A stretch of DNA of 64,000 nt from Candidatus Methanoperedens sp. (GTDB taxonomy: Archaea; Halobacteriota; Methanosarcinia; Methanosarcinales; Methanoperedenaceae). Made by a program: the position numbers and the translations under genes. The notes beneath the pieces are model-generated. The model was not told the origin of the DNA, searched no databases, and saw only the letters and a program-made list of their open reading frames with translations. Positions 38,598-46,809 of this stretch are shown piece by piece. The stretch's first letter is position 1; each line of letters begins with the position of its first letter. Location of the stretch: positions 50,575 to 114,574 of the forward strand of contig JAPMTR010000063.1 in the NCBI GenBank assembly GCA_026552975.1. Reading direction: 5' to 3'.

Positions 38598-38686
38598 CGG
38601 GCTCGGAGGGATTTGAACCCTCGACCATCGGGTTTCTTCTCTTTTGAATAAAAGCCCGGTGCTCTGCCTGACTGAGCTACGAGCCC
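38598..38686 (-). tRNA. tRNA-Lys (anticodon UUU) with a 15-base intron
   Basis: On the minus strand the acceptor arm GGGCTCG/CGAGCCC, the D arm GCTC/GAGC, the T arm GAGGG-TTCAAAT-CCCTC and a G discriminator form a standard cloverleaf. The anticodon stem CCGGG/CCCGA has one end mismatch (C27-A43). The loop reads C-T-TTT-A followed by 15 extra bases before position 38, the canonical site for archaeal tRNA introns. Intron bases AAAAG can pair with the CTTTT of the anticodon loop, as in bulge-helix-bulge substrates. CCA is not encoded. It precedes rpoH by 20 bases on the same strand. Confidence 0.9.
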
Positions 38687-38904
38687 AAGTTTACTATCTA
38701 CAAACCTCAAACTAATGCTACCAATCACGGATAAAATATGTTCCTCAATCAATCGCAATTCTCTTAAAACCTCGTAGACGTGCGCCCCTTGTACGACACA
38801 ATTGAACATAAATGTTTCTATTCAGTTGAAATATTTTCCATGTTAAAATCAAAACAGTTTAGTATCATTAAGATATTATTTAATAGTACAAAAGGAAAAT
38901 AATT

Positions 38905-39336
38905 ATGGATCAGGAAAAATGGCTCTATCATAATACCTTGAAATGGAAAGAAGAGAAAAAAGCAGATCTTGAATTCCTGGAAAGCAAACAGCAAATAAAA
39001 GTCGCAACACCTCCTGAATTTGGAGGTCATGAGAACATAATAAGCCCTGAGGATCTTTTTGTCTCCTCTGCGAATGTTTGCTATATGACGACCCTTCTCG
39101 GGACATTAAAGAACATGGGAGTTGAATTGATATCCTATGAATCAAAAGCAGAAGGAATACTTGAGACTGTTAATAAATTGAAGGTTTTTACAAAGATAAT
39201 CATCAGGCCCAGGATCAAGGCAAAAGAGACCGAAGAAAAAATATCAATGATACTTAAACATGCTGAAAAACGATGTCTTGTTGCGAATTCCATGAAAACC
39301 CGGGTTATTATTGAACCTCAGATAGAACCTGCATGA
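38905..39336 (+). CDS. OsmC-like protein
   Basis: 143-residue OsmC/Ohr-fold protein with the first strand WKEEKKADLEFL, PPEFGGHENIISPEDLFVSSANVCYMTTL carrying the conserved reactive cysteine, and a late CLVANSMKTRVIIEP with the second cysteine. Members reduce organic peroxides or bind hydrophobic ligands. The start is preceded by AAAGGAAA. It is divergent from the tRNA-Lys/polymerase operon and lies in front of an IscA-like gene. Confidence 0.85.
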   Translation: MDQEKWLYHNTLKWKEEKKADLEFLESKQQIKVATPPEFGGHENIISPEDLFVSSANVCYMTTLLGTLKNMGVELISYESKAEGILETVNKLKVFTKIIIRPRIKAKETEEKISMILKHAEKRCLVANSMKTRVIIEPQIEPA

Positions 39337-39378
39337 ATTAAAAATTAATTATATTAAAAAAAATAATATTGAAATATT

Positions 39379-39651
39379 ATGACTGAACTTGTGATCGATG
39401 ATGCTTCTATTGAAATACTAAAAAAAGAGCTGCTTAAATGTGATGCATCCGCTCTGCGTATTTTTATTGGAGGTGGAGGATGTTGCAAGCGTTTTGAGAT
39501 TGTCATGGTCAAAAAAGCACTCACAGGAGATGTAACTTTCAAACACGGTGAACTCAGGATATTTGTTGAAAAAGAAATAGCACTACGCTCATCAAAGATC
39601 GAAATAACGAATGATGAACACAAAGGATTATTAATTAATTTGACTCAATAG
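39379..39651 (+). CDS. IscA/HesB-like Fe-S biogenesis fold protein
   Basis: 90 residues with a HesB-like strand order; the single GGGGCC segment near residue 32-37 carries two adjacent cysteines. The usual C-terminal CxC of A-type carriers is missing. This matches the archaeal HesB-like branch of unknown role rather than true IscA. A role in Fe-S or redox chemistry is inferred only from fold. It sits 75 bases before the radical SAM gene ahbC. Confidence 0.65.
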   Translation: MTELVIDDASIEILKKELLKCDASALRIFIGGGGCCKRFEIVMVKKALTGDVTFKHGELRIFVEKEIALRSSKIEITNDEHKGLLINLTQ

Positions 39652-39726
39652 CAACAGGATAGATATATAATATTATTTCGCATGTTTACGAACAATTTAT
39701 AAAAATAGATATCGGAGAAAATAAAA

Positions 39727-40929
39727 ATGATTGGTATTTCAAAACTTTACTGTGGAACTGTCGAACCTTCAGACGCTCTCAGGTACGGGCGTGATTCTAG
39801 CAAACTTCCCTCACATTTATTACAATTTTCAAAAGATAAAAAACCTGTCGTCGTCTGGAATATGGGTAGGCGCTGCAATCTTAAATGTGTCCATTGCTAT
39901 GCTCATTCAAGAGACATAGAATATACGAATGAACTCACTACAGCGCAGGGCAAAGAGCTCATAGATGACCTTGCGCAATTCGGAGCCCCTGTGATCCTGT
40001 TCTCAGGTGGCGAGCCCACAATGAGAAAAGATCTACCCGAGCTTGCCATGTACGCTAGATCAAAAGGTATGAGGGCAGTGATCTCCACGAACGGGACACT
40101 TATTGATAAAAAAATGGCAAAAGTCTTGAAGGATATTGGTTTGTCATATGTCGGCGTTTCTCTAGACGGGATGAAAGAAACAAATGATAAGTTCAGGGGG
40201 GTAAAAGGCGCTTTTGACGCTGCGTTGAACGGTATGCGAAACTGTCTTGCAGAAGGTGTCAAGGTGGGATTGCGTTTTACTATTAATAAGAAAAATGTAC
40301 AGGATATCCCGGCGATCTTTGATCTTCTTGAAAAAGAAAAGATCCCGCGGGTCTGTTTTTATCATCTTGTCTATTCTGGTCGCGGCACAAAACTGGTAGA
40401 AGAGGAACTATCTCATGAAGAAAGCAGGAAAACGCTTGACATCATAATGGACAGGACAAAAGCCCTTCATGATAAAGGTTTTCCAATAGAAGTATTAACT
40501 GTTGATAACCACTGCGACGGTCCTTATGTTTATTTCCGCCTGCTTAAAGAAGATCCAAAACGCGCGGCAGATGTGCTGGAACTTCTCCAGATGAACCAGG
40601 GAAATTCCACCGGCATTGGTATTGGCTGTGTATCATGGGACGGTTCTGTGCATGCGGACCAATTCTGGAGACACTATTCTTTTGGTAATGTCAAAGAACG
40701 CAAATTCAGCGAGATATGGACTGACACCTCAAATGAACTTATGTCAGGTCTTAAGAACAGGAAACCCCTTATCAAAGCAAACGCAGATCGGTGCGCCCAC
40801 TGCAAATGGTTCGATATATGTAATGGGAATTTCCGCGTAAGGGCAGAAGCGATTTATGGAAACGTCTGGGCCGATGACCCTGCGTGTTACCTGACTAAAG
40901 AAGAGATAGGTTATGATGAGATAAAATAG
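39727..40929 (+). CDS. ahbC: Radical SAM 12,18-didecarboxysiroheme deacetylase AhbC
   Basis: Enzyme of the alternative siroheme-dependent haem pathway of archaea; removes the acetate side chains from didecarboxysiroheme. The 400 residues open with MIGISKLYCGTVEPSDALRYGR, have the radical SAM cysteines C50-x3-C54-x2-C57 in RRCNLKCVHCYA and end with a SPASM-like cysteine cluster (GCVSWDG, CAHCKWFDICNG, DPACYL). The specific opening sequence favours AhbC over AhbD or NirJ. Haem supply would serve the cytochromes expected in this organism. Confidence 0.88.
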   Translation: MIGISKLYCGTVEPSDALRYGRDSSKLPSHLLQFSKDKKPVVVWNMGRRCNLKCVHCYAHSRDIEYTNELTTAQGKELIDDLAQFGAPVILFSGGEPTMRKDLPELAMYARSKGMRAVISTNGTLIDKKMAKVLKDIGLSYVGVSLDGMKETNDKFRGVKGAFDAALNGMRNCLAEGVKVGLRFTINKKNVQDIPAIFDLLEKEKIPRVCFYHLVYSGRGTKLVEEELSHEESRKTLDIIMDRTKALHDKGFPIEVLTVDNHCDGPYVYFRLLKEDPKRAADVLELLQMNQGNSTGIGIGCVSWDGSVHADQFWRHYSFGNVKERKFSEIWTDTSNELMSGLKNRKPLIKANADRCAHCKWFDICNGNFRVRAEAIYGNVWADDPACYLTKEEIGYDEIK

Positions 40930-40965
40930 CCAAAAATCTTTTCTTGTTAGCAGTCCTATCAACTA

Positions 40966-41109
40966 TCAATAGCTTTTTGAATAGAACCGCATCCCAAAAT
41001 GCTCACATTGGCCGGATTCGCAATCAAAATCGCTTCGACTTTCACAATGGGAAAGTGTCAGGAGTCTTATCGCCATATCATGTTTTTTACAGTACGGTGA
41101 AACTATCAT
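40966..41109 (-). CDS. Small Cys/His-rich protein (47 aa)
   Basis: Short minus-strand gene downstream of ahbC and convergent with it. A perfect AAGGAGGAATAAT ribosome site precedes the ATG. The 47 residues contain Cys7, His10, His21, Cys22, Cys30, Cys35 and His37, arranged as C-x2-H, HC and C-x4-C-x-H, which suggests binding of zinc or an iron-sulfur centre. No family recognised. Convergence with ahbC leaves 36 bases between the stops. Confidence 0.65.
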   Translation of the reverse strand: MIVSPYCKKHDMAIRLLTLSHCESRSDFDCESGQCEHFGMRFYSKSY

Positions 41110-41245
41110 ATTATTCCTCCTTATTTGTTAACCATAATTTTGATTATTAACAATAAGTCGATGAATCCAATAGTATATAATATTATAGTATATTTATAAA
41201 ATATTGATTATTATCATCATTATGATATCTTCTGTAAGAAATACG

Positions 41246-41599
41246 TCATCCGTACATCAAAAGATCCGGGGGCCCGGATCGCAGCATCGGGATGATGTTC
41301 TCAAGTGATATCGGGAAAACTGTGACTATTATTTCCCCACATGAACTGCATTTTCGTGATAACATTAGCGGAGTTACGCTAATTGTCTCTTCATATATGG
41401 ACTCTGATATAAAGGGGCTGACAGTACGGGTGGGCTTTCCGATCTCGAATTCACCTCCGGACAGAAAATCAAAGTATGTGATCTTTTCTGAGAAACCGCA
41501 TTTACAGCGCAACTCGACCGTGTTTTTCAAGAATTTATTTTTCTTGTTCTGGTCCATTAATGAAATTATAGCGTCTTTCATTTGCTCTTTCAGATTCAT
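41246..41599 (-). CDS. Zinc-ribbon hypothetical protein downstream of dacZ
   Basis: 117 residues with a Cys-x-Cys (RCKCG, ~33-35) and a Cys-x2-Cys (RKCSSCGE, ~84-87) that together form a likely four-cysteine zinc site bridged by a beta-rich segment. No membrane helix. It follows the c-di-AMP cyclase gene by 25 bases on the same strand, so it is probably co-expressed and may act with it. Family not recognised. Confidence 0.65.
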   Translation of the reverse strand: MNLKEQMKDAIISLMDQNKKNKFLKNTVELRCKCGFSEKITYFDFLSGGEFEIGKPTRTVSPFISESIYEETISVTPLMLSRKCSSCGEIIVTVFPISLENIIPMLRSGPPDLLMYG

Positions 41600-41624
41600 T
41601 TTCCAGTATTAAATTCCTTCGGAG

Positions 41625-42392
41625 TCATCCGGGTTTGACCATTGCTGCTACCCTTCCATGCCTGAATATTCTGATCAAACCGCCGCTTTGTGAAACTACT
41701 ATACCTATCGATTCTGTTGAATATGTCATTGCAGCTACTGAAGAATGACGTGTCCCGAGTCCTTTTTGTATATTAACATTGCCGGTATCAATTGTAATAT
41801 ATCGCCCTGCAGCTTCAACCACGCCATCGCCTGAAATAACAAAAACGCCATCAAGCTGAGCAAATTCCTTGATATTATCGCATATATCGGGATTGAAAAT
41901 CAGTTTTTCCTCTCTGATATATCCCTTGAACGGATTTAATACAAGTTGCCTGGATTTATCCATGACATTAAAAGAATCGCCAACAATGAACGCAGTTCCT
42001 ATTTTTCTCCCTTCTCTCCCTTCCTTACTGATTTCAATGGCGATCTTGATCACAGCTTCAAATACGTGCTCACTCACTCCACTCCCTTTTAGCAATTCTA
42101 TTATCTCTGAATCTTTTTTATCGTCCTTTTGGGGTGTTACAGGCGCTGGTTCGGGGGTCTGGTCGCTGTATGATACTTCTTTAAGTTGCGAATAAAGATG
42201 TTTATAATAACTCATCTGGCTCCTGATAATGCTTACTTCATAGAAATCACCCGATATTTCACAGGCATCCCCTAATTTTGAAATCGCTTTTAAGTAAAGC
42301 TCTCTTGCCTTCCTGTAATCTCCCCTATCCTGTGCGATCTGCGCCTTCTTAGCTAAATTTCGTCCATCGTCAAGAAGAACGTTCTTATACAA
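41625..42392 (-). CDS. dacZ: Diadenylate cyclase (DacZ-like, DisA_N domain)
   Basis: 255-residue enzyme that makes cyclic di-AMP. Residues ~100-250 are the DisA_N domain with KIGTAFIVGD, the substrate motif in the form LDGVFVISGDG (usual DGA is DGV here), and GLGTRHSSVAAM (RHxS motif), then IRIFRHGRV. The first ~75 residues are helical and look like an MIT/TPR-type hairpin (GDYRKARELYLKAISKLGDA), joined by a Pro-rich linker. c-di-AMP commonly controls potassium channels of the RCK_C type, two of which are encoded at 50458-52113. Confidence 0.85.
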   Translation of the reverse strand: MYKNVLLDDGRNLAKKAQIAQDRGDYRKARELYLKAISKLGDACEISGDFYEVSIIRSQMSYYKHLYSQLKEVSYSDQTPEPAPVTPQKDDKKDSEIIELLKGSGVSEHVFEAVIKIAIEISKEGREGRKIGTAFIVGDSFNVMDKSRQLVLNPFKGYIREEKLIFNPDICDNIKEFAQLDGVFVISGDGVVEAAGRYITIDTGNVNIQKGLGTRHSSVAAMTYSTESIGIVVSQSGGLIRIFRHGRVAAMVKPG

Positions 42393-42647
42393 TTATAATC
42401 ACTTCAGTTTCCTTTCGATAATTTCAATTCAATAGGCTTTACAATAATATAAGGATAAAGGTAGCTTATAAGAATTAGGTTAATGGATATTCAACACAGA
42501 CAGAATCACGGTATCGACGGAAAATTATTATCTTAAAGAACTCACGGATGAACCGATCCTGATAACTAATTGATCAAATACGGTCCGGGCGATAAAGTTC
42601 TATGAAAAGAGAAAACATTAAAACTATTGAAACGCTAGGGGAGTAAT
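42393..42647. other. Intergenic region with possible gene remnant
   Basis: A 255-base gap between divergent genes. It holds promoters for dacZ (left) and the flavin oxidoreductase (right, with GGGGAG before its ATG). At about 42510-42600, short open stretches in two frames (VSTENYYLKELTDEPILITN, then IKYGPGDKVL in another frame) read like a small gene broken by frameshift and stops. No product is called. Confidence 0.25.
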
Positions 42648-43742
42648 ATGAAACCTTTCCAACTACTATTCACACCATTAAATGTAGGTAATCTTGTCCT
42701 AAAAAATCGAATAACACTAGCCCCTATGTTTCTCTGTTATGGAAATTCAGATGGGACCGTTTCTGAAAAAACCATTGAATTTTATGAACGAAGAGCAAAG
42801 GCAGGTGTATCCCTGCTCGTTGTTGAAGCGTCTGCTGTTGATCCCGGGGGAATTGGTTTAACCAGAATGATAAGAGTTGATTCTGACAATTATATCAAAG
42901 GGCTAAGTTTGCTGGCAAAAGCTATAAAAGATGCAGGTGGTTATGCGGTTCTTCAATTATATCATGGCGGGCGATACTCCCAACAACCAATTGCTCCCTC
43001 ACCCGTGGAAACTTATCTGGCACCCGAAAAGAAAATAATCCCCAGGGCAATGTCAATAGACGATATAACCGAATTGATTACAAAGTTCGGTGAAGCAGCA
43101 GAAAGAGCAAAAGTGGCCGGGTTTGATGGGGTTGAGCTTCATGGCGCTTCCGGGTATCTTCTTACTCAATTTATTTCACCCAGAACAAATAAACGGACTG
43201 ATAAATATGGCGGTTCATTTGAGAACAGGATCAGATTTCCGCTCGAATTAGTTGCATCTATCAGAGAACATGCAGGCAAAGAATTTCTTTTAGGATATAG
43301 ATTCTTGTCTGATGAATGGCTTCCGGACGGTTTCACCCTGAATGAAGGAAAGATGTTGGCTGCAAGACTTGAGGAAGCAGGTGTTAATTATCTATCTTGT
43401 AATGCAGGGACTTATGAATCAAGGTCCATCCCTGAAATAATTAAAAGGACTTCAAAAAAAGGTTATCAGGTTGATATTACCTATGAAATTAAGAAAGAGG
43501 TAAAGATCCCGGTATTCGTCAATGGAAGAATAAACACACCGGAACTTGCAGAAAAAATTATCCGCAAGGGGAAAGCAGATGCTGTAGCCCTTGCAAGACC
43601 ACTTTTTGCAGACCCTGAGTTTGTCCAGAAAATTTTTGATGATAGAACTGACCAGATAATAGAGTGTACAAATGATATGCTTTGCGGGAGGCAGATAGTT
43701 CAGGGTATTGATGCTGTTTGCAGTCAATGGAAAAAAAGGTGA
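42648..43742 (+). CDS. NADH:flavin oxidoreductase, old yellow enzyme family
   Basis: 364-residue FMN-binding TIM barrel. Family motifs are LFTPLNVGNLVLKNRITLAPM at the start, the substrate-side loop LYHGGRYS, GFDGVELHGASGYLLTQFISPRTNKRTDKYGGSFENRIRF, and VNGRINTPELAEK with ADAVALARPLFADPE for the FMN phosphate. The Fe-S cysteine cluster and FAD domain of the larger dienoyl-CoA reductase type are only partly hinted by the terminal CTNDMLCGRQIVQGIDAVC, which has three cysteines. Substrate unknown. Followed by a PAS-HTH regulator five bases away. Confidence 0.88.
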   Translation: MKPFQLLFTPLNVGNLVLKNRITLAPMFLCYGNSDGTVSEKTIEFYERRAKAGVSLLVVEASAVDPGGIGLTRMIRVDSDNYIKGLSLLAKAIKDAGGYAVLQLYHGGRYSQQPIAPSPVETYLAPEKKIIPRAMSIDDITELITKFGEAAERAKVAGFDGVELHGASGYLLTQFISPRTNKRTDKYGGSFENRIRFPLELVASIREHAGKEFLLGYRFLSDEWLPDGFTLNEGKMLAARLEEAGVNYLSCNAGTYESRSIPEIIKRTSKKGYQVDITYEIKKEVKIPVFVNGRINTPELAEKIIRKGKADAVALARPLFADPEFVQKIFDDRTDQIIECTNDMLCGRQIVQGIDAVCSQWKKR

Positions 43743-43747
43743 ATCGT

Positions 43748-44509
43748 ATGAAAGAAAAGCAGGAATTGCTCAGACGGATAGACGAATTGGAAAAATCAGA
43801 AGTTGAGCACAGGCATATTGATGAGGCCCTGAAGGAAAGCGAAGAACGTTACCGTACGATAATTGAAAACTCAAATGATATGATATGGACCCTGGATACA
43901 CAAGGGCGTTATCAGTTCGTAAATAAGAGAGTTGAAGATTTTAGCGGACTTAAACTTGATTATTTCCTGGGGAAATCTTTTATTCCGTTTATAGATAAGC
44001 AGGATTTACCGAAAGTTAATGAATGTTTTCATAAGGTATTAAACGGAGAGTCTCAACAATACGAAGTATCAGTTAAAAATGAAAAAGGCAGCCACTTCCA
44101 TCTTTTAGTTAATTCGGCTCCCATATATTCAAAAGGAAAAGTTGTGGGAACTGTGAGTTTTGGACGGGACATCACGGAGCGGAAAAATGCAGAAAAGATG
44201 ATAAAAGACACACTTAAACAAAAATTAAAGACTTCTAATAAACAAAACAAGCTTCTTTGTTATCTGATCGAAGGTACACGAGGCGGAAAAACACGCGCAT
44301 TGATCTTAAAACATCTTGCTGAGAAATCGTATAATGCCAATCAATTAGCTACGATCTTGAATATGGATTATAAAACTATTAGACATCATCTCCAAATTTT
44401 AGTTAAATATGGACTTATTACAAAAAATCACGATGGGAACTCTGATCTATATTTCATTTCAAATGAGATCACCCAGAGTCTTAATTCTTTTGATGAACAG
44501 AGAATTTAA
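43748..44509 (+). CDS. PAS-domain winged-HTH transcription regulator
   Basis: 253 residues from the ATG preceded by AAGGTGA. A short coiled coil (~1-30) leads to a PAS domain (~32-155: ERYRTIIENSNDMIWTLDTQGRYQFVNKRVEDFSG and SFGRDITERKNAEKM). A C-terminal archaeal HTH with the EGTRGGKTRALILKHLAEKSYNANQLATIL signature (~172-240) follows. No kinase domain is present, so it is a one-component sensor, perhaps for redox or a small molecule. Coupled to the flavin enzyme gene; a dyad lies 30 bases downstream, before the next gene. Confidence 0.85.
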   Translation: MKEKQELLRRIDELEKSEVEHRHIDEALKESEERYRTIIENSNDMIWTLDTQGRYQFVNKRVEDFSGLKLDYFLGKSFIPFIDKQDLPKVNECFHKVLNGESQQYEVSVKNEKGSHFHLLVNSAPIYSKGKVVGTVSFGRDITERKNAEKMIKDTLKQKLKTSNKQNKLLCYLIEGTRGGKTRALILKHLAEKSYNANQLATILNMDYKTIRHHLQILVKYGLITKNHDGNSDLYFISNEITQSLNSFDEQRI

Positions 44510-44538
44510 ATATTCGTTAATCATAATAAATCATTATA

Positions 44539-44559
44539 ATAGTCGGAAATTCTGACTAT
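44539..44559. promoter_or_regulatory. 21-bp dyad before the secreted protein gene
   Basis: ATAGTC and GACTAT form the outer arms, GAA and TTC the inner ones, around a central A, with a single mismatched pair. It ends 20 bases before the ATG at 44580. The PAS-HTH regulator encoded just upstream is a candidate binder. Confidence 0.45.
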
Positions 44560-44579
44560 AATGAGATAGGTGATAGAGT

Positions 44580-45062
44580 ATGATACGACTAAGAACTATT
44601 ATCAATTGGCTATTATTTACCATCGTGTTGACAAATATATTTGTTCCAGCAGTTTCTGCTATAACAGAAACAGAAGTCCAGGATTTCTTTTTAAATACAT
44701 ATAATCCGCAGGTAAATAATATTATTCCTAATATACCACTTGTAAAATCAGTATTTGGCGGGCAGGTCATATATATTTTCATAAGTGACCCGAATAAGAA
44801 TATAGAGATGACAGCGATCACTGACTCAAATGGGTATATAACTGATCTAAAAAGTGGTGTGCCTGCTGATCCTACCCTTAAATTGATATCAAATGCAGCA
44901 ACTATTGATAAAATTAAAAGTTCCCCCACTCCTTTGAATGAAACAAAGACCGCTTTTGCAAACGGAGATATAACTTACCAGGGTGTTGGCATAGTTCAAT
45001 CAGTAAAAGTTGCAATTGTCAAGTTAGCAGAGTATTTTGCGCGACTATTTGGAGTAATATAA
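44580..45062 (+). CDS. Secreted hypothetical protein (SCP2-like appearance)
   Basis: 160 residues with a signal peptide (NWLLFTIVLTNIFVPAVSA). The mature part has a beta strand rich in Asn (VIYIFISDPNKNIEMTAITDSNGYI) followed by DPTLKLISNAATIDKI and ANGDITYQGVG, an arrangement resembling sterol-carrier-like (SCP2) folds. No cysteines. An amphipathic C-terminal helix ends the protein. Function unknown. The upstream dyad and a downstream T-tract make it a single-gene unit. Confidence 0.65.
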   Translation: MIRLRTIINWLLFTIVLTNIFVPAVSAITETEVQDFFLNTYNPQVNNIIPNIPLVKSVFGGQVIYIFISDPNKNIEMTAITDSNGYITDLKSGVPADPTLKLISNAATIDKIKSSPTPLNETKTAFANGDITYQGVGIVQSVKVAIVKLAEYFARLFGVI

Positions 45063-45084
45063 TTTTTTATTTTTTTTTATTTTT
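45063..45084 (+). terminator. T-tract terminator
   Basis: TTTTTTATTTTTTTTTATTTT follows the stop of the secreted protein gene directly and runs to the end of the convergent protease gene. Euryarchaeal U-tract termination is the likely role. Confidence 0.5.
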
Positions 45085-46675
45085 AACCGAATATATTCCC
45101 TGTAATATTTCCCGTTGGTTTCTTGAGAAGTTCAATATCCTTATGTACGAACATTTTTCCTCTTGTTGAAATTGCTATTGTATTATTCGTAATATATTTA
45201 GGGTCAGATACGGCCATAATATTATAATCACCTTCAAGAGCCGTGAATGAATAAAATCCTTCTTCATTTGTCATCGTTGATATATTGGCATTTATACTGA
45301 CGATCACATTTGCTATACCGATACCTGAGAAATTGTCACGCACAGTTCCATTGATCGTACAATTGGAATATTGCCTGATGGCTTCGAAAACATCGATCCT
45401 TCCTGCTCCATAAATATTGTCTTTTCCAGTTATCCCTAAATCTACAGAAGTATTATCCAGAATGTTCTTTACCTGTCCGGGTGAAAGGATCAAACCTTTA
45501 TCTTTTGCCGCCTGCAATAAATCAGCGACCGTTCCTGATACATGTGGTGTTGCCATCGAAGTGCCGGATTTTGATGTATATCCACTTGTCCGGTAATCTA
45601 ATGAATTAATCCAATAACCCGGGGCTACAAGACCATGATCTACCATGGCACTTCCTCTACCTGAAAAATATGTGATCGTGTCACTGCTATCAACAGCCCC
45701 GACAGCTATCGTTCCTGCGATGCATCCTGGAGAAGAAACGCCTGAAGCTGAATTTCCAGCGGCTGCGACAACCACTATTCCAGCGTCTATAGCATTTTGT
45801 GTCGCAGTTGCCATGGCATAATTATCTGCATTGCAATTTGGAGTGGTCCATGTCTGGGTAGTACCAATACTCATGCTAATTACGTCTGCTTTATTTTCAA
45901 TAGACCATTGGATACCGGTAATAATATCAGTTTCATACCCGTTACCATTTCCATCCAGTGCTTTAACTCCAAACAAATTGGCCTCAGGAGCTACGCCGGT
46001 GGTTGTTCCACCACTTCCGTTTCCTGCTATAGTTCCGGCTACATGGGTACCATGACCGAAATCATCATAAGGTGAAGGCTGAAATCCTACAAGATCCAAC
46101 CATTTTATTACCCGTGATGCGATATCAGGATGCGAAGAATTTATCCCACTATCAATTATTGAAATATTAATTCCTTTTCCAGTTATTCCGAGTTCCCATG
46201 CCTCTGGAGCATTTATTCGTTTTATTTCTAAAGTTGCATTTTGAATGCTGCTTTGCGATATCTGGGCAGAATAATCCCACTGGGCAACGACTCTGGAATC
46301 CAATTCGATGCTGGTGATATCATCTCTTTTTGCCAATCTATCTATTAATTCCGGGGAAGCTTGTAATGATATTGCATTAATGACCCAGAATTGTTTTATT
46401 TTATTAGCATTTCCTTTTGCTTTTTCTTCATCCATCAAATAATTAATGTCAGTCTGGCTATCTATTGCTTGTTTTTTCAACGAAAGGACAATATTTTCAG
46501 ATGACATAACATTAAAAGAAGACTGTTCTTTCATAATTACGATTATCGGTACCATATTCCCTTTTAACATCTGTGATCTAACTTTAAGGGAAGTCTTATC
46601 AGGTGTAGCGTCGGTATTAATTAACAAAACGCTGATCACGACCGCAATTATTATAAATTTCTTTAAATTTGACAT
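45083..46675 (-). CDS. Secreted subtilisin-like serine protease (S8) with carboxypeptidase-regulatory-like C-terminal domain
   Basis: 530 residues: signal peptide (~1-23), an inhibitor-I9-like propeptide (~30-130) and the S8 catalytic domain (~155-425). The catalytic triad is complete: Asp175 in ISIIDSGINSSHPD, His211 in DFGHGTHVAGT, and Ser373 in KSGTSMATPHVSG, with Asn308 as oxyanion residue. A CarboxypepD_reg-like beta domain (~432-515) with INGTVRDNFSGIGIANVIVSINANIS follows. Extracellular protein turnover or processing is the probable role. Confidence 0.95.
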   Translation of the reverse strand: MSNLKKFIIIAVVISVLLINTDATPDKTSLKVRSQMLKGNMVPIIVIMKEQSSFNVMSSENIVLSLKKQAIDSQTDINYLMDEEKAKGNANKIKQFWVINAISLQASPELIDRLAKRDDITSIELDSRVVAQWDYSAQISQSSIQNATLEIKRINAPEAWELGITGKGINISIIDSGINSSHPDIASRVIKWLDLVGFQPSPYDDFGHGTHVAGTIAGNGSGGTTTGVAPEANLFGVKALDGNGNGYETDIITGIQWSIENKADVISMSIGTTQTWTTPNCNADNYAMATATQNAIDAGIVVVAAAGNSASGVSSPGCIAGTIAVGAVDSSDTITYFSGRGSAMVDHGLVAPGYWINSLDYRTSGYTSKSGTSMATPHVSGTVADLLQAAKDKGLILSPGQVKNILDNTSVDLGITGKDNIYGAGRIDVFEAIRQYSNCTINGTVRDNFSGIGIANVIVSINANISTMTNEEGFYSFTALEGDYNIMAVSDPKYITNNTIAISTRGKMFVHKDIELLKKPTGNITGNIFG

Positions 46676-46809
46676 TCTATTGAGCTCGATTTATTATATC
46701 CTATCCTTCTTTATTAAATCTTATCTCATTTTTCCTATAATAACCTTGCTATGATAAGATCATTATTATAGTTATTATGATGGGAAAAGTATCATTTAAG
46801 ACCGACCTG

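Noticed and set aside
38582..38809. 75-codon minus-strand frame upstream of rpoH
   Set aside because: It reads through the whole tRNA-Lys gene; the 218-base gap between the tRNA and the OsmC gene is taken as promoter sequence.
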